Positions 48,020 to 63,790 of a DNA stretch of 64,000 bases are shown here, in pieces. The stretch comes from Dichomitus squalens LYAD-421 SS1 (lineage: Eukaryota > Basidiomycota > Agaricomycetes > Polyporales > Polyporaceae). The notes beneath the pieces were generated by a model, which made no database searches, was not told the DNA's origin, and saw only the letters and a program-made list of their open reading frames with translations. The translations under genes were made by a program, and so were the position numbers. Within the stretch, counting starts at the first letter, position 1. Every line of letters starts with the position of its first letter. The stretch spans positions 1,279,390 through 1,343,389 of the forward strand of contig NW_006766887.1 in the NCBI RefSeq assembly GCF_000275845.1, in the 5' to 3' direction.

Positions 48020-48300
48020 TCAGTCCGTCAATTCTCCGGATTCAGCTCGTTGTACAATCTTGAGAGCGACAACGGGCTTGGTGAGATCAAGTCTTCGGGG
48101 TAGTCGGGTACTGCCTCCAAGAATCGAGATGCTGGCCCAAGCATACCTGTATGAACAACAAAAAATACCATTGATATCGATAGGGACCACCGTGCGCGGT
48201 TCCATCGGGTTCCACTCAGTCCGAGTCATCAGTGTTCGCAGGTTGAAGCTGTGACTTACCGACAGTCGTACATGAATAGCGAGGCCTCGAAAACATCACA
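48020..48300 (-). CDS. Two 3' exons of an unknown gene or gene fragment
   Basis: A minus exon ending at 48260 (CDVFEASLFMYDCR, donor CG/GTAAGT) joins in phase to exon 48146-48020 (YAWASISILGGSTRLPRRLD, then PVVALKIVQRAESGELTD, stop). Both splice sites match consensus well. I could not trace exons upstream of about 48300 and recognise no family. It may be the tail of a decayed gene. Confidence 0.33.
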
Positions 48301-48980
48301 GATATGAGCGTAACGTCAGGCGAAGACTTGTTACGATATCGTCTCTATAGCAGCCGTGCCAACTTATCGTCACGACCAAAGGGCGAGGTTAACAAGCGGT
48401 GCTACCACACTGGTGGTACATTGGTCAGCCTGATCAATGTCTGCCGCGGAAGGGAGGGGGGAGATGGATTTCCGGTGGCATTCTCGAGAAGGGCCTGTGT
48501 CAAGACATGGCTATAAAAGTTGGAACATGGAGGACGCTGTGAGGAGTGGCACATCGGCACTATATCCTGACATGCGTTGACAAGCTGGCATCAAATGTTA
48601 GTCGCAAAGACGAGCAAGCACGGCGCTGTGCCACGCTAAGCTATGTAAAAGAAGATCAACAATGAGCTCGATCTTCGCGGCATGCGGGCACCGATGAACG
48701 ACAACAGTACTGCCATACCATCATGTACTCAGGCAAGCCATCCGATGATCCATGCGACCACGTCAACGCTATGTCGAAGGTGGAGTCGGCGCCAACGGCG
48801 TACATAACATAAGAGAGGTAATCCGCTTGTTCAGGTGGTAAGCGAACGAGAAGCACAGACTATATGTTGAGAACACGATGTGACGATGAGGCGGAAACGA
48901 TTCTTGAGATAAGTGATAGCAATAGTGGTGGCACGGAGATAGCTTGCTATGATGTTCTGACGCAGGAAGGGAGTCCATGC
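48301..48980. other. Intergenic upstream of the tRNA gene
   Basis: About 680 nt with no supported gene. A minus frame at 48516-48304 and short frames around 48656-48978 have no recognisable content and were not used. Confidence 0.4.
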
Positions 48981-49064
48981 GGCCTGGTGGTCTAGTAGTA
49001 TGATTCCTTCTTAGGGTTAAGAACCATCTGGAGGAGGTCCCGGGTTCAATTCCCGGTCAGGCCC
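48981..49064 (+). tRNA. tRNA-Pro (anticodon AGG) with intron
   Basis: A complete cloverleaf is visible: acceptor arm GGCCTGG pairing with TCAGGCC, discriminator C, a D arm, an anticodon arm CCTTC/GGAGG, and a T arm CCGGG-TTCAATT-CCCGG. The anticodon AGG is at 49013-49015. A 12-nt intron (49017-49028) lies one base after the anticodon, the standard eukaryotic nuclear position. The B box GGTTCAATTCC fits the RNA polymerase III consensus. Confidence 0.95.
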
Positions 49065-49069
49065 TTTTT
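49065..49069 (+). terminator. RNA polymerase III terminator
   Basis: A run of five T residues directly follows the tRNA-Pro gene, the normal pol III stop signal. Confidence 0.8.
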
Positions 49070-49326
49070 GCTTCTGTGCATTCTGTCCCATCATGAGCCC
49101 CAGTTAGGAGGGTGCGGTCAATCGAAGACTGTTGTTGCGCATTTCAGCTAGTGGCTGGCTTGGGTTGTAAATTGTCAGATCGATGTCATGCAATCTGTGT
49201 AGGCAGCGACAGACTGCGCTACAAGGTAACCCGTATTGTACAATTGCCATATAAGCACATACTGCGTCATGTACTTCGTCTCGTCCCTCCAATGCTCACA
49301 CTTGGACTATCACAAGTAGAACTGTA

Positions 49327-51612
49327 TCAGTTTCCCGCGGGTGGACCACCGCGATACATACCCCTCCCGGCAAAGCCAACCCTGAACGGATGCATACCCC
49401 TTCCTCGCCCAAAACCGATTGGCATGATGTGAGCCATCGTGTCACCAGGTGCTGGTGGCTCCTCCTGCTCCGCTCCACCTCCATCTTGGTTTGCAGGGAA
49501 GGCGTTAGTGACACGCTCCTCTTCTTCCTCTTCCTCTTCTTGGTCAGGCTGTGGTTTCGATACGGCATGTCAGCGAGAGAGACAATCCAGTGACAAGCAT
49601 GGAGAACGTACATCAAGATCGATTACCAACGCCCCGGTGTGCCAGCCTAGCGCCGCGGCGGCGAAGCAGTACTTGACCCGCCCCCTCTTCTCCCCATGGT
49701 CGAACCGCACCTCTGTCGGCACCTGCACATCTGGAGGGGTGCGTATCAGACCGTACCTGGGGCGCACCGCCTGGTTGCGCGCCTGCTCGGACGGGAAGCC
49801 TCCCGGCTGGCCCACCTCGATTTCGAGGGGGTCCCCAAGACCGAGCGCGCCCTTGGAGAACTGGCCCCAGGTGAGGAGCTTGCCGGTCGCGGTGAGCGCG
49901 CCGTAATGGTAGTCGCCGAGGACGACAGAGATGACGGACCGATTCTGCAGCTCGGGGATGATGGTGGGGGCAAAGTCGTTGGTGAAGGGGTCTGGGTGAG
50001 GGACATGGGCGGATTGAGGGGGTATGCCTTTACCCATAAGCACGGCAGACGTTTTGCCAACGGAATACGCGAAGAATGTCTCGAAGGACGCTGAGATCTA
50101 AGCAAAAGAGTTAGTCGTGGGTGGGTGGGTGTCTCTTACGACGTACATGGGTAATTAGCATGCTGTCAGGAGGACTGTAGCTCGGACTGCTGTTATCGCT
50201 GGTTGTCGAAGCAAACTTGTTCTTGATCTGCTGTACGTCACTGAACAGTGGTAGCTATTCAGAATCACTCGCATGAGTGCCGAATCAGGTTACAACGTCA
50301 AGGCTCTTACGTATTCCCAGCGACCTTGTTGATATTCATCTTCCCCATATAGTTCGCCATAGCGCAAAACATGGCCCTTGTTGGTTAGCCCGATAATGTT
50401 GTTGTCCAGCGCTGCGATCTTCACCAACTTCGTTTCTTCGTCTAGTGTCTCTTGAGTGAGACCAGTATGTGGCAGTGCCGGAAGGCTCCCGGATGGGATT
50501 GGGGGAAGTCTGACTGGGTCGGCTCCGTGCAACACCCACCAGTAGCATGGGACGACGTTCGGTTCCGCTTCTGTGGGTCGCGCCTTTGCGGCGGCCTTGA
50601 GCTCCTCGTTGTCCAACTTATCCAACTCTTCTGCCTTCTGGTCAATGATTTCCTTCAATCTTCCGCCATTGGGCCAATAAACGAGGACGTCGCCCGACTG
50701 GGTGAGAAGAGAAGAGAAGGACCATCCGCTCTCGACTTGGATTGGGGTGGTTTCGGGGCTAGACTTGTCGACGAGGGCTGAGCTGAGACGGAACGGGCGG
50801 CCCCATGAAACGAAGGTCCAAATTTGAGACGCGGCATCGATCGCGGTGGTATGGAGACGTCCGCAGCTGGCGATCGATGTGAGCCACAAAATTGGACGCG
50901 TGTAGGAGGGGTGTGATTACCTGAGACTGCGGAACTTCATTGGCAACTTCAGCCGCACAGGGCGCTCGGCTTTCTTGCAGGGGTCAGAGAATCCATCGCT
51001 GCGCAGCGCAATACTAGTTCCGTCCAGCATACCTGCTTAAAAGTGAGGCGTGATCATCTAAAGGACTTCGTTCGGGCTCACCCCACACATAAATGTCTCC
51101 ACGGGAGTCTATAGCATGGAAGGACCTAAACATAAGTGGTGGTGAGAGAAACTCGCCTCGAAGATACATGCACATACATTCCGCCCGCAACGAGAGAGAC
51201 GATCTTCGCACCAGGAATGTTAAGACGGACTGGGTAGGGAACACCGTCGCGGACGCCGGATCGCGGTGGATCTTCAATACCAAGACGACCTGCACTCTTC
51301 TCCCTGGAAGATAAGTTAAAGCAATTGACGGCTGTAATGAACGATTTCAGGTAGCCATAGAACGTACCCCCAGACGTACACGGCCGGATTGCTGAGGCGC
51401 TTGTAAAGGAACTTCCACCCGCTGTGGCGAGCAGTGTCGGCCCCCGAGAAATTGAAGTCTTGTCCAATTCTCTGGTGCCACAACGCCTCGTCATTCACAA
51501 GAGAATTGAAGAAGCGGTTGATAGCCCCAAAGTTCAGGAGGTCGCGGACAGGAAGGTAGGCGAAGATGTCGTCTACAAAGAGTTCTACGGGGAGATCGGC
51601 GATTCCAGGCAT
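49327..51612 (-). CDS. SAF1: F-box protein with RCC1 repeats, SAF1-like
   Basis: Probably a substrate adaptor of an SCF ubiquitin ligase; yeast Saf1 (F-box plus RCC1 propeller) targets unprocessed vacuolar proteins and adenine deaminase Aah1 on entry to quiescence. Eight exons, 51612-51368, 51303-51178, 51125-51082, 51032-50921, 50866-50311, 50254-50147, 50097-49612, 49548-49327, give 632 aa. Residues about 3-45 form the F-box (IADLPVELFVDDIFAYLPVR, then LWHQRIG). RCC1-type blades follow (AVYVWG, DIYVWG, GRLHTTAIDAASQIW, LLTWGQFSKGALGLGD, FDHGEKRGRVKYCFAAAALG). The C-terminal exon is an acidic Glu run followed by Gly/Arg-rich GFGRGRGMHPFRVGFAGRG. The gene is divergent from TOR with a 320-nt shared upstream region. 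Confidence 0.92.
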
Positions 51613-51932
51613 CTTGATACGGAGGAGGAAGGAGAAACAGTAAAGAGGAAGCTATCTGGTATGCTCGTAGCTCTAGGAGCAGCTGAGGGAGTCATTGCAG
51701 GAATGAGTGGCCTGCGGCGTAGTTGGCCTAGCTCGGAGCTATGCACAGCAATCCAATCTAATCTCCCTTGCAAAGCTAATCTAAGATGGCACGTGGTGTC
51801 TAAACAAGCGCGGTCCCGGAAAGCAGCACTGGCTCAGGTAGGCTGAGCTCGTCCGACTTGTACGCAGTTTCCTTCCCCTCTTCCCTTCCTCGTTCCCAAT
51901 ATCTCCCAGGTCAGCGCTGCGAGGAGCGCATC
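51613..51932. promoter_or_regulatory. Shared upstream region of SAF1-like and TOR genes
   Basis: Only 320 nt separate the two divergent start codons, so both promoters must overlap here. The side next to TOR is CT-rich, as is common for fungal 5' UTRs. I see no clear TATA box. Confidence 0.5.
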
Positions 51933-54900
51933 ATGGCGTCTGCGGCGCCCTCGACACAAAATGATTTCCTCGAGGATATCTTCCAAGGCCTGAGGAGCAA
52001 AAGCCCTGAAGTCCGCGCACAGTCTGCTCTGGACTTGCAGCGCTATGTATGTTTCCTAGGGCCTGATTGCACTCGGACCTGCGTCCTCTGACTACGAGCA
52101 GATCTCTAGCACGATTCCAGAGCTCTCATCTGACGCAGCCGCAAAGCTTTGGGAGGAAACGATCAACAAGATTTCTCATCTCGTCCATAGTCAGACGCTG
52201 AATGAGAAGTTGGGAGGCATCTTGGCCATAGGTGTGTGTGGTCGTATATGAGCCCGTTTACCACTACCGAGCAACCATGCAGATCATTTACTACGTGTTG
52301 AGGCCGAGATTGAATCCAAGAGTAACCTCTTCCGACTCTACAACTATGTCAAGGCTCTCCTGCCTGACAGCGACACCAACGTCATGCTCGCTGCGTCGAA
52401 GACGCTTGGGCACATTGCAGCAATCAGTGGCCCCGCATTCGGTGGCGACTACTTCATGGATTTTGAGGTGCAGGCCGCTGTCGCATTGCTCCAGTCAGAC
52501 AAGCAAGAGTACGCAAGGCACGCCGGGGTGCTCATCTTGAAGGAGCTCGCTCGCAACAGCCCGGCCTATTTCCATCCACACATTGGCCTTGTCTTCGACA
52601 AGCTTCTTGTGGCCCTCCGAGACCACCGAAACGTTGTGCGAGAGAGCGCAGCAGAACTTCTGGCAGCGTGCTTGGAGATCATCTCTCAGCGAGAGCGGGG
52701 GGCGAGGAGTCCGTTCTTGCTCAAGATCTTGCAAGACGCGCAGATGGGGTTGAAGATGTCGCAAGTCGAGGCTATTCACGGATCTCTCATGACATATCGC
52801 GAGTTACTGCTACACGGCGGCATGGTACGTGCTCTTATTTGGATCCCGAGTATCGCAGCGATGCGGTGTGTCGCGCTCGCGTGGAACATCGTCTCCTGTC
52901 CTTACTGCTCCAAATTCACCCACTCCTTTTCGGCTCTGATTTATTGTGCAATTGTACAGTTCATGAAGGAGAACTTTCTCGATGCCGCGGAACAAATACT
53001 GTCATTCAAGACTCACAAGGAATTGACAATCCGCAAGATGGTCATCACGCTAATACCTACCCTCGCGGTTTACGACACTCAAACGTTCTCGGAGCACTTC
53101 TTGCACAAGGCCATGGCGCACCTCCTCACCCAGCTGGATAAGAAAGACGAGCGCGTAGTGGCTTTTATTGCCATCGGACACGTCGCGACAGCCGTGGGCA
53201 GCGATATGAAGCCTTTCCTGGAGTCGATCATGATGCACGTGAAAATAGGCTTGCAGTCAAGAGGGTGAGTGCATCTCTTCTCGCTGCTAATGCAACATTA
53301 GATAACTGGCGTGTCTTACTTGCAACAATATTTCGATCTGCAGAAAAAAGAACTCGCTGTCAGAGGAGCCCATCTTCCAATGCGTTGGCATGCTTGCGCA
53401 AGCTGTCGGCCCTAATTTGACGAAGCTCCTTCATGACCAACTGGATCTCATGTTCGGGTGCGGTCTTAGCGAGCCGCTACGCCAAGCTTTGGTCGCTATT
53501 GCCACCCACATCCCACCTCTATTGAAGACCATTCAGGGTAAGCTGTGCACCAGACATCGCTTCTGACAACGTGTATAACTTTACTTGATAGACCGATTAC
53601 TTGATCTTCTGTCAATGGTCCTTTGTGGACAGTCCTACCGACCGCTAGGTGCCCCGCCGTCATTACTCCGAGGCGATTCTGGGACTGCGAACACGGAGTC
53701 CATACCAATTGATGTCGCCAATAGCACGAAGAGTCCTGAGCTGATCACGCTGGCCCTGACGACTCTGCACACATTCGACTTTAGTGGTGAGTGCAGTGTC
53801 CCGCAATAGTGATGTAGCCAATGGGCTGACGATAGCTGGTAGGCCACGTACTGAACGAATTTGTCCACGATTGTGCACTACCATACTTGGACCAGGACCA
53901 TCCCGAGGTCAGGCGGGCTGCAGCGCTGACGTGCTGTCGCCTATTTGTGCGGGACCCGATTTGCTACCAGGCTAGCAACCACTCTATCGAGATAATTAGC
54001 GACGTTATCGACAAGCTTCTGACCGTCGCGATTGCCGATCCTGGTATGGCTCCTGCCATAGCCAAGAAACGAGTACTGATCTCCGTTGACAGACGCCAGC
54101 ATCCGACAAACGGTCCTTTCTTCCCTGCACGAACGCTTCGACAAGCATCTCGCCCAGGCAGAGAATGTGCGGTCGCTGTTCATCGCCGTCAATGACGAAG
54201 TGTTCGAGAATCGTGTCACCGCCGTCGCACTGATTGGTCGTCTGGCCATGCACAACCCGGCCTATGTCATGCCCTCCTTACGGAAAACTTTGATACAGCT
54301 CTTGACTGAGCTCGAGTACTCCGGTGTCACGTACGTCGTCGGTCTTCTATCTGTGCACTTTCATTGAACATCGCTCCCGACAGGCGCAACCGGGAAGAGT
54401 GCACTCGTCTCCTCACCTTGCTCGTCAACGCAACCCAGCGTCTCATCAAGCCGTACTCCATTCCCATGCTTAAGGTCCTGCTTTCGAAGGCTAATGACCC
54501 CAACCCCACGGTCTCCGCGAACATACTCATGTGCTTGGGCGAGCTCGCCTGTGTTGGCGGAGAGGACGTCATGCCGCACGTACCTGACCTCATGCAGGTC
54601 ATCATCTTCAAGCTCGCGGACCCGTCCTTGCAGAAGCGCGACGCCGCTCTCCACACTCTCGGACAGCTCTGCTCCAGCACGGGTTACGTGGTCCAACCCC
54701 TGGTCGAGTACCCTCAACTCCTCCAGATTCTCAGTAGGATTCTCCGTACCGAACTCAGCCAGGCTGTCAGGCGCGAAGTAATCAAAGTCCTTGGTATTCT
54801 TGGTGCCCTCGATCCCTACAGGCGCAAGATCAAGCCCGAGGACGAGGCTGCAAACGAAGTATCGTCGAATCTAGTTAGCGCACCGTCGCGAAATCTTACC

Positions 54901-57900
54901 GGGGCGTCGACGGCTTCGGACGACTACTACCAGACTGTGTCTATCAACGCCCTGCTGAATATCCTCAAGGACCAGTCGTTGAGCAACCACCACCACAAAG
55001 TCATCGAGGCCATCATGTCGATTTTCAAGACTCAAGGGCTCAAGTGCGTGACGTTCCTTCCTCAGGTGAGTGACGTCCGATGCATGCCACTTGGTTTCGC
55101 TCAATAGGCTGGACCCAGATTATTCCAGCGTTTGCCGCAGTGGCAAGGACTGCGTCTTCTCGCGTTCAAGTCTTCCATCTGGAGCAGCTCGCGATCCTGG
55201 TTGGTATCATCAAGCAGCATGTCCGCAACCACACGACAGAGATTTTCAAGCTCGTACAAGATCTCTGGGACAACGTTCTATTACAGCTGCCGCTCATGTC
55301 GCTCGTGGAGGCCCTAGGCAAGGCGCTCGACGCGGAATTCAAGCCGTTTATTCCGATGATCCTCCCTCCGATTCTCAAGGTGTTCGAGGGCGAACTCAAC
55401 GAGAAGACCAGCAATACGCAGATGAAGATATTTGACGTCTTCCTCACGTTCGGCGCGAACATCGAGGAGTTCCTTCAGCTCGTCATTCCTCTCATCGTCA
55501 AGACGTACGAGCGCCCGGACGCGACCACGGCGCTTCGAAAGAAGGCGATCCATACGATTGAAGGCCTCACGAGGCGCGTGAACTTCTCGGATCATGCGTC
55601 GAGGATCATCCACCCGTTGGTTCGTGTGCTGAACACCGCGAATAACGAGATACGCCAGGCAGCCATGGATGCGTTGTGCGCGCTGATGATCCAGCTCGGC
55701 TCGGACTTCGCCATCTTTCACCCGACGATTCGCAAGGTACGCTTCTAGTAGATCAGCTGTATACGAACGTTTACTAATCGTAACTCAGACCATCTTGCGC
55801 CACCGTATCTCGCATCACAGGTACGAGAATCTCATCGACAAACTCCTCAAGGGCGAACGGCTTCCACAGGAGACTTCTGTCCTCGACCTGTGAGTTCACA
55901 TCATATCCAGCATGCAGCACCTGTTTGATTGCGACTCAGTGCTGGTGACAGCAACAAGTCTGCGGATTTCCAGGCACCTGCTGAGGCCACCAAGATGGCC
56001 GTTAACCAGCAGCACTTAAAGCAAGCTTGGGATGTCTCGCAAATCACAACGAAGGACGACTGGCTAGACTGGATCCAGAAGCTCTCTGTCGAGTTCATGC
56101 GCGAGTCACCTTCCCATGCTTTGCGTGCGTGCATGAGCTTGGTGGATGTGCACCAGCCACTCGCGAGGGAACTGTTCAATGCCGCCTTCGTGTCTTGTTG
56201 GGGAGAGCTGTATGACCAGTACCAGGCATGGTTTGAGATTTACTGCTTATCCTCGTTCTGACATGGTCTTGTAGGAGGATCTTGTCCGCTCCATCGAGTT
56301 TGCGATTACTTCCAGCAACGCGCCTGCAGAGCTGGTCCACAGGTTGCTTAACCTGGCCGAGTTCATGGAGCATGAAGAGAAGCCCCTTCCAATCGAGAAT
56401 CGCACACTCGGCGAGTACGCGATGAAGTTTCACGCCTACGCAAAAGCTCTCCACTACAAGGAGCTCGAATTCTTCACCGAGACATCTCCGACGATCATCG
56501 AGGCGCTCATTAGTATCAACTCGAGGCTGCAACAGCATGATGCAGCCTGGGGCACTCTACTCATCGCGCGCGAACAATATGATACGACCAAGCACGAGGA
56601 ATGGTACGAGCGGCTCGGTCGCTGGCAGGAGGCTCTCCAGACGTACGAGAAGCGCGCGCTAGAAGATCCTGGCGCTCCAGACATTGCCATTGGTCGCATG
56701 AAGTGCTTGCACGCGCTTGGCGAATGGGATCAGCTCGCGAAGCAGGTCGACGAGAATTGGACGACTTCGAGCTTAGAAGAGCGTAGAGAGATTGCACCAA
56801 TGGCTGCTGCCGCCGCCTGGGCATTGAATGACTGGGAGTCGATGGATGACTATATCCAGACAATGAAGCCTGACTCTGCCGACCGACCGTTCTATCGCGC
56901 GATCCTCGCTGTCCACCAGAACCAGTTCCCGAAGGCAATGCAGCAGATCGCGAAAGCAAGGGATCTACTCGACCCTGAGCTCACGTCTCTGGTGGGTGAG
57001 AGCTATGGTCGATCCTACAAGTACGTTTGTCCTTGGCGTCAGCCCTGGCCCGCCGCTCAACCTATTGTAGCACAATGGTCCGAGCACAGATGCTCTCGGA
57101 GCTCGAGGAGATCGTCAATTACAAGCAACACGCTGATCAGCCGGATCGTCAAGCTGGCATGCGGAAGACATGGATGAAGAGGTGAAGTTATCCGGGGACT
57201 GTATATGCGCAGTCCTGACACCTTCAATTAGGTTGCAAGGATGTCAACCCGACGTCGAAGTATGGCAGCGCATTCTGCAAGTGCGCGCGCTGGTGCTTTC
57301 TCCTGAAGATGATCCTGTCATGTGGATCAAATTCGCCAACCTGTGCCGCAAATCGGAGCGCATGTTCCTTGCCGAGAAGACGATCAATTCTTTGCTATGG
57401 CCCGATAGGGTGAGTTCGTCTGGTAATTTGATGTTTCGCATTCGCTTACGCATAGACTCCCTGCAGCATCATCAGCCCCCTGGCTACCGCGAGCAGCAGT
57501 ATTCAAAAGCGCCTCCTATGGTCATCTACGCCCATCTCAAGTGCAACTGGGCGAAGGGCGAGAAAGAGGACACGCTCCACTACCTGCGCGACTTCTCGGC
57601 GAAGCTGGCTCGTGACATCCAGAGTGGAACGACACCCCGCGCTGAGCCAGTCGGCAACAGCAAGTTGGAGGAGCTGTCTCGTCTGCTGGCCCGTTGCTAC
57701 TTCAAGCTCGGCGAATGGCAATTCGCGCTCAAGGAGGAGTGGGATGCAGTACGTTACCCCTAAACCATCGTGAATTTCGTCATTGACGTCAGGAAATTCA
57801 AGCGTAACATCAAGGACATTCTCCAGTCGTACTATCTAGCAACGCACTACGATCCTGCATGGTACAAGGCGTGGCACACCTGGGCGCTGGCCAACTTTGA

Positions 57901-60566
57901 GGTCGTCAGCTTCTTGGAGAACCAGCAGTACAATAAGATTGGCGAGGTTCCTAGCAACGAGCTTGCAGCCCACATCGTATCCGCCGTCACCGGTTTCTTC
58001 CGCTCAATCTCTCTGAGAAATGAGAACGCCTTACAAGACACTCTCCGTCTGCTCACGCTGTGGTTCAAGTACGGTGCTCATGATGATGTCAGCCACGCTA
58101 TGAGCGCTGGATTCACCGATGTTGAGGTCGACACATGGCTCGAAGTCATTCCTCAGGTATGGGACATCACCTCATCTCTCCAACGACGTATTCACACTCT
58201 TCTAGATCATCGCCCGTATCCAGACGCCGAGCAACAACATCCGCCGCAACATCAACAACCTTCTTACCGAAGTTGGCAAGCATCACCCGCAAGCGCTCGT
58301 CTACCCTTTGACGGTCGCTTCAAAGTCCTCGAGTGCAGTTCGGAAGAAAGCCGCTCTCAACATTATGGACCGAATGAGGGAGCACAGTCCAATCATTGTC
58401 GAACAGGCTCTCCTTATCAGCCATGAGCTCATACGAGTCGCCATTCTCTGGCACGAGTTGTGGCACGAAGGTCTGGAAGAGGCTTCCCGCTTGTACTTCA
58501 CCGACCACAATCCTATGGGCATGATCGCCTTCTTGGAGCCCCTTCACGACATGCTCGAGGTATGTCATATCACTGGTTTGCGCTGCAAGGTGCTGAACGT
58601 TTGCCTCAGAATCCGAAGACCGCTCGCGAGATATCGTTCGCTCAAGTGTTCGGTCGCGACCTTCATGAAGCCCGCGAGGCTTGCAGACGGTACACCATCT
58701 ATGGCGAAAAGCGTGACCTAGAGAAGGCTTGGGAGATCTATTACGGAGTAAGTCCTTCCTGACGTTTGACAGGCCCGCGAACTAAACAATGGCGCGTTCA
58801 GGTGTTCAAGAAGATCGAGAAGCAGCTACCGCAGCTGACGACGCTTGATCTGCAATATGTCTCGCCCGAGCTTCTCAAGGCGAGGAACCTCGAGCTAGCT
58901 GTGCCTGGTACCTACCAGAGCGGCAAGCCGGTCATCAAGATCCAGAGCTTCGCGCCGAAGCTCACTGTTATCTCCTCGAAGCAACGGCCGCGTCGGCTAG
59001 GGATCAAGGGAAGCGATGGGAAGGACTACCAATTCGTCCTCAAGGGTCACGAAGATCTGCGGCAAGATGAGCGTGTCATGCAGCTCTTCAGTTTGGTCAA
59101 CGGCCTTCTGTCAGTGGACACCGACTGTTTCAAGAGACGTCTACACATCCAACGCTTCCCTGTGATTCCGCTTGCGCCCAACGCAGGTCTTCTGGGATGG
59201 GTGAAGGACAGCGATACTCTACACGTGCTCGTTCGGGACTACCGGGAGTCGAGAAAAGTATTGCTAAATATCGAGTATCGACTAATGCTGCAGGTACGTC
59301 GACGCGAGCGCTGCCAATTTTATCAATTGACACGGTTCATCAGATGGCACCGGACTATGAGAACCTCATCTTGCTGCAGAAGATCGAGGTATTCGAATAC
59401 GCGCTCGAGAACACCACCGGTCAAGATCTCTATAGAGTCCTCTGGCTCAAGAGCGTCAACTCAGAACATTGGCTGGAGCGCCGTGCGACATATACTCGGT
59501 CACTCGCCGTCAACAGCATGGTCGGCCATATCCTCGGTCTCGGCGACCGTCACCCATCCAACCTCATGCTGGAGCGTAACACCGGCAAGGTGGTGCATAT
59601 CGACTTCGGTGACTGCTTCGAAGTACGTCATTGACATGCCGTCAAATATTGCATAAGATTCTGTTCGTTGACACGCAGCACGCTAGGTGGCCATGCACCG
59701 CGAGAAATTCCCCGAGAAGATACCCTTCCGATTGACCCGGATGCTCACCCATGCAATGGAAGTGAGCGGTATCGAAGGAAGCTTCAGAAACACATGCGAG
59801 ATCAGCATGAAGGTCCTACGAGAGAACAAGGAATCCCTAATGGCGGTACTCGAGGCCTTCGTCTACGACCCGTTGATCAATTGGCGATTGATGCAACCTG
59901 ATGTCGAACGTCGAGCAGAAGGTACGCACACCATCATACATCTCATCGATGCGCGTCATACCCCATCCGCGGTTCCCTCGTTCGAACCTCTACATTCTAT
60001 TGGCCCAGCCATACACATTGTTCATGTTCCTGTCTCCGTTGTGGCCCGATCCACGCCGCTGGGTCCTTACGTGTACACCCCCATATTTTAGGTGACAGCG
60101 GCCGCGCGGCGGACCTGGTTCGCGCTGCTGCGTATCCCACCGCGCCGATCCGCAAATTGAAAGCGGACGAGAACGACATTCTGAACGGTACGTTCCGAGA
60201 TTTGCGCGCGATTGCGTTTGTGAGACTGACGAGATGCTATGCCATACAGAGGCGCAAGAAGTCCGGAACGAACGTGCACTGTTCGTGTACAGACGCGTCC
60301 AAGATAAGCTCACAGGTACGTCATTGTCCGCACGCCTGTGTTTCTCTGTTCATAAAGTTGATGTGTTGCGCCTCGCGCTGGTGCTTGTAGGACGAGACTT
60401 CAACCCAGAGGAGGTGCTCACCGTGCCTGCTCAGGTGGACAAGCTGATTCTGCAGGCGACATCGTTGGAAAACTTATGCCAATGCTTCTCCGGATGGTAT
60501 GTTCATATTAGCGTATTCGCAATAGGCAGAGCTAACCATTGTGTCTGCAGGTGTGCTTTCTGGTGA
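51933..60566 (+). CDS. TOR: TOR serine/threonine kinase (PIKK family)
   Basis: Master growth regulator kinase of TORC1/TORC2, at the vacuole or plasma membrane. Twenty-six exons join in phase from ATG 51933 ([20 protein letters not shown]) to TGA 60566, giving 2348 aa, close to typical fungal TOR. Order: N-terminal HEAT repeats (residues about 1-1100), FAT domain (about 1110-1790), FRB ([20 protein letters not shown], Ser at about 1849), then the PI3K-like kinase with [20 protein letters not shown] (catalytic Asp about 2151) and HIDFGDCF (DFG), and the FATC tail ending GWCAFW. Exon starts: 51933, 52102, 52283, 52960, 53344, 53592, 53843, 54093, 54384, 55119, 55789, 55940, 56275, 57071, 57232, 57467, 57815, 58206, 58610, 58802, 59344, 59687, 60092, 60250, 60391, 60551. 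The intron at 56226 uses a GC donor. The acceptor at 57814 (CAAG) is weak but the alternatives break the frame. No second TOR gene is in the window. Confidence 0.97.
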
Positions 60567-60986
60567 TTGTCGAGGGTCTTTGGATTTCTATCGCATGCTT
60601 TCAATGTACTACTGTATACCTGCATGGTCTATCGCTGTCTAGTCTCTATAATAGATTGTATAACAGTTCTTTCCTCACGTTCTTTGATCTTCGCGTCCCC
60701 CGAGATACTATCCTTGCGCACAATTAGCTGGACTCGCGGTCGCGCGCTTGGACTACGAAGCGTACAGGGGCAGGTAGAGAACATCTTCGCATGATACGCC
60801 TAGTCCGAGCGACCCTGCGCGGCTTCTCGTATAACACCGAGCCCAAACGGAGGTGGACGGTGGGAGGATGGCAGTGGGGAACCCGGGATGGGCGGGTAGC
60901 GAGAGGGCGCGACCGCCGCCTGTCACACGGTCGTCGAGGCGTCCCAGTTGCTCGCTCGTCTCACACCAACTTTAGGCGGTGCAACG
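60567..60986. other. Intergenic between TOR and RCC1-PHD gene
   Basis: About 420 nt in tandem orientation holding the TOR 3' UTR and the promoter of the RCC1-PHD gene. GC content rises toward 60986. No specific element is recognised. Confidence 0.5.
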
Positions 60987-63790
<2,804 letters not shown>

